This document shows positions 10,546 through 19,435 of a DNA stretch of 64,000 nt, piece after piece. The notes under the pieces are model-generated. The model was not told the DNA's origin and made no database searches. It saw nothing but the letters and a program-made list of their open reading frames with translations. The stretch's first letter is position 1; each line of letters begins with the position of its first letter. The translations under genes and the position numbers were made by a program. The DNA is from Microlunatus sp. Gsoil 973 (lineage in GTDB: Bacteria > Actinomycetota > Actinomycetes > Propionibacteriales > Propionibacteriaceae), in NCBI RefSeq assembly GCF_009707365.1, contig NZ_CP046122.1, positions 372,001 to 436,000 of the forward strand, read 5' to 3'.

Positions 10546-11633
10546 CGGCCTCGCCGGGCGACGTGTGGATTGCGGCGGAGCATCTTGATCTCGGGCGGAT
10601 AGGGCGGGAACTCCGCCGTGTGTGACTCACCCGATTCGGTCCACCCTGCTGCGATGTAGAACGCCCGCGCCGTGTCGTTGTCCTTGAGCACCCACAGCCC
10701 GATCTCCCCGGTCTCCAGATCGGCGAACAGATCGTCCTCCGCGGCCCTCAGCAGGGTGGTACCGACACCCCTGCGCTGGAAGGCGGCGGCCACCCCGAGA
10801 TGGTGGACGACCTGTTGGCCATAGCAGGCGTACCCGGCCGGTTCGCCGGCCACCTCGGCGATCAGGGTCAGCCTGGCACGGTCGTTGAGGACCTCGCTCC
10901 ATCGCCGACGGACCTCGTCGGTCGGGTAGGGATGGTCCGCGGGCGGGAAGATGTGGCCCAGCGTGGCCAGGCTTGCGGAACGTTCCAGTTCGGTCAACAA
11001 CTGCTCCTCACCGGCCCGCGCGAACCGGAGGCGTATCGGATCGTCTGCTCCCTCGGTCTGCGGTTCGGGCAGGCGGTAGCTCTCCCAGGCGTTCTGCAGC
11101 TCCTCGCAGATCCGACCGGCCCTGGTCGGCCGGCCGGAGCGGACGGCCGCCAGGGGCAGCTGTACGCACCAGGCCTCCGCCTGCCGGTCAGCGGTACCGA
11201 CCAGCAGTCCGTCGCGGCCCGGTCTGATGATCGTGATGTCGGCCAGGTCGAAGCGGTGGCGGCGGAACGGGTTGACGATCCTGATCTCGTCGCCGGACAG
11301 GGTCAGCCGCGGATGGATGCCGAGACGCCAGCCGAAGAAGAGCACGACGACGGCCAGCGAGGAGATGATCGCCAGCACTGGTAGCTGTCGGCCGCCGAAT
11401 GCGGTGACGCCTGTTGCCAGGCCGATGACTGCCGCCGCGGGGATCGCCAGACCGACGACCAACATCAGGCAGGACACCAGGACCAGCGTGCCGCGCGAAG
11501 TCCGCCACGTCCGGGCGGGCGGCACGATGTCGCGTGACGCGGCATGTCGGAACGGAATCGCCTCTGCCGGCTTGGTCGCTGTCATCTCGAACCCGATCTT
11601 CTCTGGCACCGGTCGGTCGACGGTGAGCGGCAC
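10542..11633 (-). CDS. Fusion protein: membrane PH-like domain plus GNAT N-acetyltransferase
   Basis: The 363-residue protein has two parts. Residues about 45-190 hold two membrane helices (LVLVSCLMLVVGLAIPAAAV and a second at about 83-103), then a PH-like strand region (RLTLSGDEIRIVNPFRRHRFDLADITIIRPGRDG), as in actinobacterial PH-domain membrane proteins. Residues about 195-355 form a GNAT acetyltransferase with the acetyl-CoA loop AAAFQRRGVGTTLLRAAEDD and the late motif NDTARAFYIAAGWTESG. The joined architecture would place the acetyltransferase at the cytoplasmic face of the membrane. The start may be the GTG at 11633 or the ATG at 11585; neither has a clear ribosome site. The stop overlaps the EEP gene start. 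Confidence 0.8.
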   Translation of the reverse strand: MPLTVDRPVPEKIGFEMTATKPAEAIPFRHAASRDIVPPARTWRTSRGTLVLVSCLMLVVGLAIPAAAVIGLATGVTAFGGRQLPVLAIISSLAVVVLFFGWRLGIHPRLTLSGDEIRIVNPFRRHRFDLADITIIRPGRDGLLVGTADRQAEAWCVQLPLAAVRSGRPTRAGRICEELQNAWESYRLPEPQTEGADDPIRLRFARAGEEQLLTELERSASLATLGHIFPPADHPYPTDEVRRRWSEVLNDRARLTLIAEVAGEPAGYACYGQQVVHHLGVAAAFQRRGVGTTLLRAAEDDLFADLETGEIGLWVLKDNDTARAFYIAAGWTESGESHTAEFPPYPPEIKMLRRNPHVARRGR

Positions 11634-11825
11634 GCCGTGGCGTCGCCGACAGCGCGTGTCAACGCTACCGTCTGACGAGTCCGCGCACCGGCGATCGGAG
11701 AGTTCCGGGCCGGACGGACGGAGGTTGCCGGTGGTTATCCCCAGCTCCGGCGGGGTCTCGAAGCGTTGTCCACAGTCTCGGTCCTTGGGTGAATCACAGC
11801 GTCTCCCTGTTCTTAGTGTTCGGGT

Positions 11826-12836
11826 GTGCCGGGGACGAGCCGATCAGACGAGACGGGCGGGGAGATCGATCAGCGGCTTGCTCGACTGCTGGATTCCTGG
11901 CCGCGACACGCCAGTTCCGGAGTTGCCGCCGGAGTAGACGCCGGAGTTGGTGCCGCCGAGCCGGAGGAGTTCAGCCGCTCGATCCAGGACGAGGTCGCCG
12001 ACTGGCTTCAGGAGGCCTCACCGATCCGGCCGGAGGTGCGGCTCGCCGCGGACGACCGGGAGCGTCCGGTAACCGGGTGGGTAGCACGGCTCCGTGAACG
12101 GTACGGCGGCGGCCCGGTGTTCGGCCGTCCGCAGTTGGCGGTGGTGTTGGCGATCCTCGTGCTCGGCTTCTGTCTCGCCGGTTGGTCGGTGTTGCGCGCC
12201 CGGCCGGTGCCGCTGCCGCCAGGGTCGACCGACGGCCGGGCGGCAGCATCCGGTGTGCCGACGAGCCACCCGTCGGGGACCACCCCGAGGCCGCGGAGCA
12301 CCGGCGTGCCGTCCGGCGACCCGAGTCCGGCGGCCGAGAGCACATCGGCGGAACCGATGATCGAGGTGCACGTGCTCGGCGCCGTCCGAGACCCCGGAGT
12401 GGTGAACCTGCTAGCGGGTGCCCGGGTGCAGGATGCGGTTGACCGGGCCGGCGGCCTCAGGAAGTCGGCGGCGCTGGGCGACCTCAATCTCGCCCAGCCA
12501 TTGGCCGATGGACAGCAGGTCTTCATCGCCCGTCACACCGGGCACAGCGAAGTACGCGACCCGGTGGCGGTGCCACCGAACGGCACGGGTGGCACCGCGG
12601 GGCCGTCGGCCCGGCCGGGGACCGCCGGATCCTCGGCGGCGGGCCCGGTGATCAACCTGAACACCGCGACAGCTGATCAACTCGATCAACTCCCCGGAGT
12701 CGGTCCGGTGACCGCGCAGAAGATCATCGACTGGCGCACCAACCACGGCCGGTTCGTGTCCATCGAGGAGCTGCAGGAGGTGGACGGGATCGGACCCAAG
12801 ACCTACGCCGATCTCGCGCCGATGGTGACCGTCTGA
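11826..12836 (+). CDS. comEA: Competence protein ComEA (membrane-anchored helix-hairpin-helix DNA receptor)
   Basis: Binds double-stranded DNA at the cell surface and feeds it to the ComEC channel. The 336-residue protein has one membrane anchor (LAVVLAILVLGFCLAGWSVL, about residues 104-123), a Pro/Ser/Thr-rich spacer, an SLBB domain (IEVHVLGAVRDPGVVNL, about residues 178-235) and a C-terminal pair of helix-hairpin-helix motifs (LDQLPGVGPVTAQKIIDWR and LQEVDGIGPKTYADL). The GTG start has no clear Shine-Dalgarno sequence, so a leaderless transcript is possible. TGATG links it to comEC with a 1 nt overlap. Confidence 0.93.
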   Translation: MPGTSRSDETGGEIDQRLARLLDSWPRHASSGVAAGVDAGVGAAEPEEFSRSIQDEVADWLQEASPIRPEVRLAADDRERPVTGWVARLRERYGGGPVFGRPQLAVVLAILVLGFCLAGWSVLRARPVPLPPGSTDGRAAASGVPTSHPSGTTPRPRSTGVPSGDPSPAAESTSAEPMIEVHVLGAVRDPGVVNLLAGARVQDAVDRAGGLRKSAALGDLNLAQPLADGQQVFIARHTGHSEVRDPVAVPPNGTGGTAGPSARPGTAGSSAAGPVINLNTATADQLDQLPGVGPVTAQKIIDWRTNHGRFVSIEELQEVDGIGPKTYADLAPMVTV

Positions 12837-15196
12837 TGACCGGCGCGCTCACCGAACGGGGGACCGGCGAGCCGGCCGCTGTTGATCTTCGGCTGGCGCC
12901 GGTTGCGGCGGCGGGATGGCTCGGTGCCTGGCTCGGCACCGGCGGACGCTTCTGGTTGCTGCTGGTCGGTGCCGCCGGGCTGTTGTTGTTGATCACGCCG
13001 GCAATCGTCCGCCGGTCCTGGTGGGCGGCTGCAACGGCTGCGATGCTGGCCGGCACGCTGATCATCGGCTGGGCGCACCTGGAGGCGTTACAGCGTTCGT
13101 CGGTCGGCAGGCTGGCCGGCAGCGGAGCCGTCGTCAGGGCGGAGGTACGGCTGACCGGTGACCCGAGGATCAGGCCGGCCCAGGGGATCCGCCCTGCCTT
13201 CCTGACCGTGCGCGCGGACGTCGTGTGGATCAGCGGACGCGGGCAGACCTGGCGGGAGCGGGCACCGGTGCTGGTCACCGCAAGCGCCGATCAGCTGCCC
13301 GCGTGGCGACGCTTCATCGCAGGGAACCGGGTGCGGACCGGCCTCCGGCTGCAGCCGCCCGACCCGGGATCCGACATCGCGGCGATCGCTCGTGTCCGGG
13401 CGGCGCCGGTAGTCACCGGCCGACCGGGACCGGCGGACCGGGCGGTGGAGAGGGTTCGATCCGGTCTCCGCGGCGCAGTGGCGCGCGGTTCACCGGAGGC
13501 GAGGGCGCTGGTGCCGTCGCTCGTGCTGGGCGACACCTCAGCGATCACCGACGCGATCACCGAGGACTTCCTCAGCACCGGGCTGACCCACCTGACCGCG
13601 GTCTCCGGCGCCAACCTCGCTCTGATGCTGGCATTCCTGGTGGTGCTGTCCCGATGGATCGGTGTCCGCGGGTGGTGGCTGCGGCTGGTCGGACTGGCCG
13701 GCGTGATCATGTTCGTGGCGCTCTGCCGGGCGGAGCCGTCGGTGCTCAGGGCCGCCGCGATGGGGCTGGTGTCACTTGCGGCTCTGGGGATGTCCGGACG
13801 GTCGACCGGGATGCGCGGCCTGTTCGTAGCGATGATCATGCTGCTGGTCGGTGATCCGTGGCTGGGCCGTTCGCCGGGTTTCGCGCTGTCCGTCCTGGCC
13901 AGCGGTGGAATCGTCTGGTGGGCAAGGCGTTGGGCCGCGGCACTGCAGACCTGGCTGCCCCGGGTGATCGCCGAGTCGATCGCGGTTCCGCTGTCGGCCC
14001 ACCTGGCCACCCTGCCCGTGGCAACCGCCATGTCCGGTCAGGTGAGCATGGTCGGCATCGTCACCAATGCCCTGGCCGGACCGTTCGTCGGACCGGCGAC
14101 GATCCTCGGCTTCAGCGCCGCAGGGTTGTCCCAGATCAGCCCGTTCCTGGCCGGGCTCGTCGGTCGGCTGGCGTGTTGGTCGGCCCAGCCGGTGTTGTGG
14201 ATCGCACACATCGGAGCAGCACTTCCCGGGGCGATCTGGATCTGGCCGGCCGGCGTTGTATCGCTCGGGCTCTTGTCGACGATCTGTCTGACGCTGGCTT
14301 CGGCGATGCCGCAGGTGCTTCGACGGCCATGGCTGGCCGGCGGGCTGTCGCTGCTGATGATCATCGGCATCATCCGCGCACCGGTGCAGCCGGGGTGGCC
14401 GCCGAAGGACTGGCTGCTGATCGTCTGTGATGTCGGTCAGGGAGACGGCATGGCGGTCAACACCGGGCCCGGCCAGGCGATCGTGATCGACTCGGGTCCG
14501 GAGCCCAAGCCGATGCGCACCTGCCTGGACCAGCTGGATGTGCGCACGGTGCCGCTGTTGATCTTCACCCATTTCCATGCCGATCACGTCGGCGGCCTGT
14601 CCGGAGTGCTGGCCGGCCGGCGGGTGAACCGGATCTGGGTGTCGCCGTACGCCTCACCGCCCGGCGGTGCCGAAGACGTCAGCAGGGCCGCCGCGCGTCT
14701 GCAGATCCCGATCGCCGTGCCGACGGTCGGCACCGAGGCGCAGGTCGGGCCGGCGGCACTTCGTGTGGTCGGGCCGATCGATCGGCGGCCGAACCCGCTG
14801 GTCATCGAGGACGGCCGGTCGTCGATGGAGAACAACCTGAGTATCGCGACCATGATCACGATCGACGGCGAGCGTCTGCTGCTGACCGGTGACGTCGAGC
14901 CGGAGGAACAGCGACGGATCGTCGCGTCCGGCATGGATCTGGATGCCGACGTGCTCAAGGTGCCCCACCACGGTTCGTCACGCCAGGACGCGGAGTTCAT
15001 CGCGGCGACGCATGCCCGGGTCGCGATCGCCAGCGCCGGGGTGCACAACGACTACGGGCATCCAGCCGCCAAGACGGTGCGACTGCTGCGATCCGACGGC
15101 ATGACCACGCTGTGCACCTGTTGGACCGGCTCGGTCGCTGTGATCAGAGAGGGCGCGGGGATCGGGGTGGTCACTCAGCACCGGGTGCGGCAGTGA
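12836..15196 (+). CDS. comEC: ComEC/Rec2-family DNA translocation channel
   Basis: Multi-spanning membrane protein of 786 residues proposed to carry single-stranded DNA across the membrane. The N-terminal part (DUF4131-like) begins with membrane helices at about residues 18-75. The central Competence domain carries TGLTHLTAVSGANLALMLAF (about residues 245-265) and many helices. The C-terminal third (about 530-786) is a metallo-beta-lactamase-type domain with CDVGQGDGM, FTHFHADHVGGL (about residue 577), LTGDVEPEEQ and VPHHGSS. It starts inside the comEA stop codon, so the two proteins are coupled. In most actinobacteria holA follows directly; here about 8.7 kb of metabolic genes intervene. Confidence 0.95.
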   Translation: MTGALTERGTGEPAAVDLRLAPVAAAGWLGAWLGTGGRFWLLLVGAAGLLLLITPAIVRRSWWAAATAAMLAGTLIIGWAHLEALQRSSVGRLAGSGAVVRAEVRLTGDPRIRPAQGIRPAFLTVRADVVWISGRGQTWRERAPVLVTASADQLPAWRRFIAGNRVRTGLRLQPPDPGSDIAAIARVRAAPVVTGRPGPADRAVERVRSGLRGAVARGSPEARALVPSLVLGDTSAITDAITEDFLSTGLTHLTAVSGANLALMLAFLVVLSRWIGVRGWWLRLVGLAGVIMFVALCRAEPSVLRAAAMGLVSLAALGMSGRSTGMRGLFVAMIMLLVGDPWLGRSPGFALSVLASGGIVWWARRWAAALQTWLPRVIAESIAVPLSAHLATLPVATAMSGQVSMVGIVTNALAGPFVGPATILGFSAAGLSQISPFLAGLVGRLACWSAQPVLWIAHIGAALPGAIWIWPAGVVSLGLLSTICLTLASAMPQVLRRPWLAGGLSLLMIIGIIRAPVQPGWPPKDWLLIVCDVGQGDGMAVNTGPGQAIVIDSGPEPKPMRTCLDQLDVRTVPLLIFTHFHADHVGGLSGVLAGRRVNRIWVSPYASPPGGAEDVSRAAARLQIPIAVPTVGTEAQVGPAALRVVGPIDRRPNPLVIEDGRSSMENNLSIATMITIDGERLLLTGDVEPEEQRRIVASGMDLDADVLKVPHHGSSRQDAEFIAATHARVAIASAGVHNDYGHPAAKTVRLLRSDGMTTLCTCWTGSVAVIREGAGIGVVTQHRVRQ

Positions 15197-15232
15197 CCCT
15201 CCCGTCGATCTCCGACATCCTGCGGGACACAG

Positions 15233-16162
15233 TCACCGCGGTACGCCGAGTTCGGCCAGTCTTGCCGCGAGCGTCTCGTGTTGTCCCACGTCGAGGCCGA
15301 CGGCCGGCGGAACCATGTCGGCCGCGCAGACGCCCGCCCAGGCGAGCGCCGCCTTCCAGCCCGACGGTGGGGGACCGACCCGGCAGGCCATCACCACCTG
15401 ATAGAGCTGCTGCTGCACCCGGCGGGCTCGAGCAAGATCACCCGACGCGGTCGCATCGTAGATCTCCCGGCCGAGACCTGGAACGAGGTTGGCGCTCGCT
15501 GCGATCGTGCCGACGGCACCCAGGGTCAACGATGCGAGCAACATGGAGTCACTGCCGGTCAGCACGGCGAGGTCGGCTCCCGCTGTGGCATAGAGCACGG
15601 ATTCCAGGTACTCGAAGTCCCGGCTGCTGTCCTTGATGCCGACGATGCCGGGCAGGCCGGCCAGCTCGCCGACCGCTGCCGGCGGCAACATGATCTTGGT
15701 CATCGACGGGATGTTGTAGAGGATGATCGGCAGCGCGGCAGCCGAACTCACCGCTGTGAACCAGGCGACGACGCCGTGGGCGGGAATCGGATAGTAGGAC
15801 GGCGGTGCCAGCAGCACAGCGTCCGCTCCGGCGTCGGCGAGGTCGCCGATCTCGGCGACCGCATCGTCGACGGTCATGGCCGAAGCGCCCGGAACCAGGA
15901 GTCGGTCCGGTCCGACGATCTCGCGGATCAGCCGGGTCACGTCGGATCGTTGTGCCCGGGTCAGCCGCGGGCCCTCACCGGTCGAACCGGTCGGGCAGAT
16001 CGCGTCGACCCCGCCCTCGGTGACCCGCGACAGCAGCCGTTCCATCGCCGACCTGTCAAGATCACCTTCGACGCCGACCGGAGTCGCCAGTGCGACGTGT
16101 ACCCCGTGCAGGTCGTTGTGGGTCACCATTCGGCGAACCGTCCGTCTCTGTTCCGGTGTCAT
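15233..16162 (-). CDS. Dihydrodipicolinate synthase (DapA/NanA)-family aldolase or dehydratase
   Basis: Class I (Schiff-base) TIM-barrel lyase, about 309 residues. The family core is clear: GVHVALATPV, the substrate-carboxylate loop CPTGSTGEGPRLT, the Tyr of ILYNIPS, and the Schiff-base Lys in VGIKDSSRDFEYL. ATG at 16160-16162 is chosen because GGAAGG lies 5 nt upstream; the longer open frame to 16243 has no such signal. It is probably not the lysine-pathway DapA. It sits beside FAH and ketoglutarate-semialdehyde-dehydrogenase-type genes, and DapA relatives include 2-keto-3-deoxy-sugar-acid dehydratases and aldolases. A role in sugar-acid breakdown is therefore the best guess. Confidence 0.85.
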   Translation of the reverse strand: MTPEQRRTVRRMVTHNDLHGVHVALATPVGVEGDLDRSAMERLLSRVTEGGVDAICPTGSTGEGPRLTRAQRSDVTRLIREIVGPDRLLVPGASAMTVDDAVAEIGDLADAGADAVLLAPPSYYPIPAHGVVAWFTAVSSAAALPIILYNIPSMTKIMLPPAAVGELAGLPGIVGIKDSSRDFEYLESVLYATAGADLAVLTGSDSMLLASLTLGAVGTIAASANLVPGLGREIYDATASGDLARARRVQQQLYQVVMACRVGPPPSGWKAALAWAGVCAADMVPPAVGLDVGQHETLAARLAELGVPR

Positions 16163-16301
16163 CATGTCCTTCCGCGATCGTCGTTGGACCCGGCGTGCTG
16201 AATGATGCATGATCAGATTACCGGCTGACGAGAATGTGATCACTGGGCATGGGTCTCAACGAGACTGTTGTTCCGTTGTCCACCGGTTCCGTACGGTCGA
16301 C

Positions 16302-16560
16302 GGATCGTCCCGACCGGACCTGCCGATCGACGGCTATCTGGACGGCGAGCTCGTGCTTTCCCGTAGCTTCGCCGCAGATCCGGCCGGCGACCGGCTGCTG
16401 ATGCGCGCCGACGACGACACCGTGCTGGCCGACGGCGTGGACGCGACCCGGATCGAATTCCGCGCCGTGGACCGGTTCGGTGCGCCGCGGCCGTATGTCG
16501 ACGGCGACGTTCGCCTGCAGGTGGACGGGCCGGTCGACCTGATCGGAGACCACGGTTGCG
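16302..16560 (+). pseudogene. Remnant of a glycoside hydrolase family 2 gene (C-terminal domain only)
   Basis: This stretch has no start of its own but translates in frame to a piece that strongly resembles the C-terminal beta-sandwich of actinobacterial GH2 (beta-galactosidase-like) enzymes. Visible are DGYLDGELVLSRSFAADP, LLMRADDDTVLADGVDATR and FRAVDRFGAPRPYVDGDV, up to VDLIGD. The usual continuation after the GD is lost, and the whole catalytic domain is missing upstream, where only 60 bp separate it from the DapA-family gene. It happens to share the frame of the downstream FAH gene with no stop between them, which makes a misleading 552-codon open frame. It is best read as the scar of a deletion. 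Confidence 0.7.
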
Positions 16561-16685
16561 ATCCCGGCCGGAGAATGATCATCCCGACACCCAACGCGAC
16601 CCGCGAAACGCCGCTGGAGCGCGGGACCGTACGCTCGAACCACCCATCCGGTGTGCTCACGACGGAGACCGAGGAGTTGATCACC

Positions 16686-17867
16686 ATGAGCCGGTTGTGT
16701 GATCCGGCCGACCTGCTGCCGACCGACAGCGCCGACGCAACGCTCGTCGGTCGCGTCCACGACCCTGCCGAGAACGGTCCGGCAGTCGTCGCTGTCCGAG
16801 GCGACCAGCTCGTCGACCTCAGCCACCTCGCGCCGACGACCAGCGAGCTGCTCGACCTGCCCGATCGAGTTGATCTTGTCCGTTCCTCGGAGCCGCGGAA
16901 GAGCTGGCCGTTGTCGGACGTCCTTGCCGCCACCGTCGATGAGGCGTCCGATTCCGGCGCGGTACGGCTGTTGAGCCCGATCGACCTGCAGGTGATCAAG
17001 GCGGCAGGCGTCACCTTCGCCAAGAGCATGATCGAACGAGTGATCGAGGAACGGGCCAAGGGCGACTACACCCGCGCCGAAGCGATCCGGACGCAGATCA
17101 ACGACGCGATCGGCGGCACCATCGCGGGCCTTCGACCGGGATCCCCGGAGGCCGAACGGGTGAAGTCGATCTTGATCTCCGAGGGGCTGTGGTCACAGTA
17201 TCTCGAGGTCGGCATCGGCCCGGATCCGGAGATCTTCACCAAGGCTCCGGTGTTGAGCTCGGTTGGTGCGGGCGCCTCGATCGGGGTGCTGGCCAGGTCG
17301 ACCTGGAACAATCCCGAACCCGAGGTCGTGCTGGCCGTGACCAGTGCCGGTGGCCTGGTCGGCGCCACGCTGGGCAATGATGTCAACCTGCGTGATTTCG
17401 AGGGGCGCAGCGCACTGCTGCTGACTGAGGCCAAGGACAACAACGCCTCCTGCGCCATCGGCCCGTTCATCCGGCTCTTCGATGAGCGGTTCACCGTCGA
17501 GGACGTCCGCACCCTGGTCGTCGATCTGAAGGTCACCGGCGCGGACGACGACTACACGCTGTCCGAGCAGAGCTCGATGAGCGAGATGAGCCGACCCCTG
17601 GAGGAACTCGTCGATCATGCGATCGGTGATCATCACCAGTACCCCGACGGCTTCGTACTCTTCACCGGGACGCTGTTCGCACCGACCCAGGACCGGGATA
17701 CCGCGGGCATGGGATTCACCCACCATCACGGTGATGTCGTCTCGATCGGCACCGATCGACTCGGAATGCTGATCAATCGCGTGTCCACCGCCGAGGACGC
17801 ACCGGACTGGACCTTCGGAATCCGGGCGCTCATCGCCAATCTCGCCGGCCGCCGCCTTCTCGGCTGA
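16686..17867 (+). CDS. Fumarylacetoacetate hydrolase (FAH)-family protein, probable 2-keto-3-deoxy-sugar-acid dehydratase (XylX-like)
   Basis: The 393-residue protein has an N-terminal extension and a C-terminal FAH catalytic fold. Landmarks are IKAAGVTFAKSMIERVIEER (about residues 101-120), EIFTKAPVLSSVGAG, the metal-site segment PEPEVVLAVTSAGGLVGATL (glutamates), GNDVNLRDFEG and TKL-like LLTEAKDNNASC. Length and these blocks match the group that includes 2-keto-3-deoxy-xylonate dehydratase and relatives. The partner aldehyde dehydrogenase follows at once, giving the last two steps to 2-oxoglutarate (pathway inference). ATG 16686 is preceded by GAGGAG; the open frame extends upstream only through the GH2 remnant. 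Other FAH reactions (acylpyruvate hydrolysis) cannot be excluded. Confidence 0.85.
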   Translation: MSRLCDPADLLPTDSADATLVGRVHDPAENGPAVVAVRGDQLVDLSHLAPTTSELLDLPDRVDLVRSSEPRKSWPLSDVLAATVDEASDSGAVRLLSPIDLQVIKAAGVTFAKSMIERVIEERAKGDYTRAEAIRTQINDAIGGTIAGLRPGSPEAERVKSILISEGLWSQYLEVGIGPDPEIFTKAPVLSSVGAGASIGVLARSTWNNPEPEVVLAVTSAGGLVGATLGNDVNLRDFEGRSALLLTEAKDNNASCAIGPFIRLFDERFTVEDVRTLVVDLKVTGADDDYTLSEQSSMSEMSRPLEELVDHAIGDHHQYPDGFVLFTGTLFAPTQDRDTAGMGFTHHHGDVVSIGTDRLGMLINRVSTAEDAPDWTFGIRALIANLAGRRLLG

Positions 17868-17968
17868 GCGATACCCCCGAATCGTCGCGGGTACGGCACA
17901 CGGGACAGAATCGAAGCCGCAGCAAGATGAACCAGCCATGACCGACCACGCAGAGGAGCGGAACTCCG

Positions 17969-19435
17969 ATGAGCCAGGCAACCGTGCCCGACACGACGGT
18001 AGGCGAACTCAACCATCGCGCGGAGGCCGCACATCAGGCGTATCTGGCAGCGCGTGACGTCCCGCCGAACGAGCGCAAGAGCTGGCTGTACGCGATCGCG
18101 GACGGTCTGGACGCGAACTCGCTGGAACTGATCGACCTCGCCGACCAGGAATCCCATCTCGGCGGGACCCGGCTGGCCGGCGAACTGAAACGCACCAGCT
18201 TCCAGCTGCGGCTGCTGGCCGACGAAGCGGCCTCCGGCGAACCGCTGCAGTTGGTCATCGACCATGCCGACCCCGACTGGGGGATGGGTCCGCGCCCCGA
18301 CATCCGCCGGATGAATGTGCCATTCGGCGTCGTTGGCGTCTTCGGCGCGTCGAATTTCCCCTTCGCCTTCTCCGTCATCGGCGGCGACTCGGCGGCTGCC
18401 CTGGCAGCCGGCTGCAGCGTGGTGCACAAGGCCCACGAGGCGCACCCCCGGCTCGCGGTCCGTACCGCCGAGATCGTCATCTCGGCTCTGGACGGGGCCG
18501 GTGCGCCAGCGGGCCTGTTCAGTCTGGTCACCGGCGTCGACGCCGGCGCGGAACTGGTCCAGCACCCACTGGTGCAGGCTGTCGGCTTCACCGGTTCGAC
18601 GCGCGGCGGACGGGCGCTGTTCAACATGATCGCCGACCGACCGGAGCCGATCCCGTTCTACGGCGAACTCGGCAGCACCAACCCCGTGTTCGTCGCCCCG
18701 GTGGCCTGGCGGCAACGGCCTGCCGAGATCATCAGCGGTTACCTCGGATCGGCTGCAATGGGAGTCGGCCAGTTCTGCACCAAACCGGGACTGTTGATCG
18801 TGCCGGCCGGGGCCGACCTGCCGGCACTGCTGGCCGGCGCCGATGTCGGCCGACGTCTGGGACAGATGCTCACCCAACGACTCGAGGACGGCTTCCTCAC
18901 TGCACTGCAGGAGATGAGGGAACGCCACGGCATCAGCACCCTGGCCGGTGGTGCCGGCACCGACGAGCTGACCGTGCTGAGCACAACGGCGGAGAATGTG
19001 CTGGCCGAACCGGAGATCCTGCAGCAGGAGATGTTCGGCCCGGCGACGTTGATCATCGAGTACAGCAGGGACGGTGCGCTGGTCGATCTTGCCGAGGCGC
19101 TGGACGGCCAACTGACCGCGACGCTGCAGGCCGATGATGACGACGATGTCGACGGGTTGGTCCGGGTGCTCAACCGCAAGGCCGGCCGGCTTCTTTGGAA
19201 CGGTTGGCCGACCGGTGTCACGGTCAGCTACGGCCAACAGCACGGCGGTCCGTACCCGGCGTCCACCGCATCGGCGACGACCTCGGTCGGCACCGCCGCG
19301 ATCCAGCGGTTCCTGCGACCGGTCGCCTACCAGGACTTCCCCCAGCAGCGGCTGCCCGCCTTCCTGCGCGACGACAATCCGCCGCCGGGGCTGCGTCGCC
19401 GGGTGGACGGTGTCTGGACCGAGACGGGTCTGTGA
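17969..19435 (+). CDS. Aldehyde dehydrogenase, 2-oxoglutarate-semialdehyde dehydrogenase type
   Basis: NAD(P)-dependent aldehyde dehydrogenase of 488 residues. Visible motifs are the Rossmann entry GVFGASNFPFAFSV (about residue 127), GFTGSTRGGRALF, the general-base Glu in YGELGSTNPVFV and the catalytic Cys in GQFCTKPG (about residue 268). The FPFAF and GQFCTKPG forms are those of the ketoglutarate-semialdehyde dehydrogenase subgroup, not of betaine or succinate-semialdehyde enzymes. With the FAH-family gene 101 bp upstream it would complete a non-phosphorylative sugar-acid route to 2-oxoglutarate. The next gene overlaps its stop by 4 nt (GTGA). GAGGAG precedes the ATG by about 10 nt. Confidence 0.9.
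   Translation: MSQATVPDTTVGELNHRAEAAHQAYLAARDVPPNERKSWLYAIADGLDANSLELIDLADQESHLGGTRLAGELKRTSFQLRLLADEAASGEPLQLVIDHADPDWGMGPRPDIRRMNVPFGVVGVFGASNFPFAFSVIGGDSAAALAAGCSVVHKAHEAHPRLAVRTAEIVISALDGAGAPAGLFSLVTGVDAGAELVQHPLVQAVGFTGSTRGGRALFNMIADRPEPIPFYGELGSTNPVFVAPVAWRQRPAEIISGYLGSAAMGVGQFCTKPGLLIVPAGADLPALLAGADVGRRLGQMLTQRLEDGFLTALQEMRERHGISTLAGGAGTDELTVLSTTAENVLAEPEILQQEMFGPATLIIEYSRDGALVDLAEALDGQLTATLQADDDDDVDGLVRVLNRKAGRLLWNGWPTGVTVSYGQQHGGPYPASTASATTSVGTAAIQRFLRPVAYQDFPQQRLPAFLRDDNPPPGLRRRVDGVWTETGL

Noticed and set aside
12836-15196. Evidence that natural competence is functional
   Set aside because: comEA and comEC look intact, but most actinobacteria keep them without known competence; sequence alone cannot decide.
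16209-16685. Extended N-terminus for the FAH-family protein
   Set aside because: The extra residues are GH2-like, not FAH-like; a ribosome binding site lies before ATG 16686 instead.
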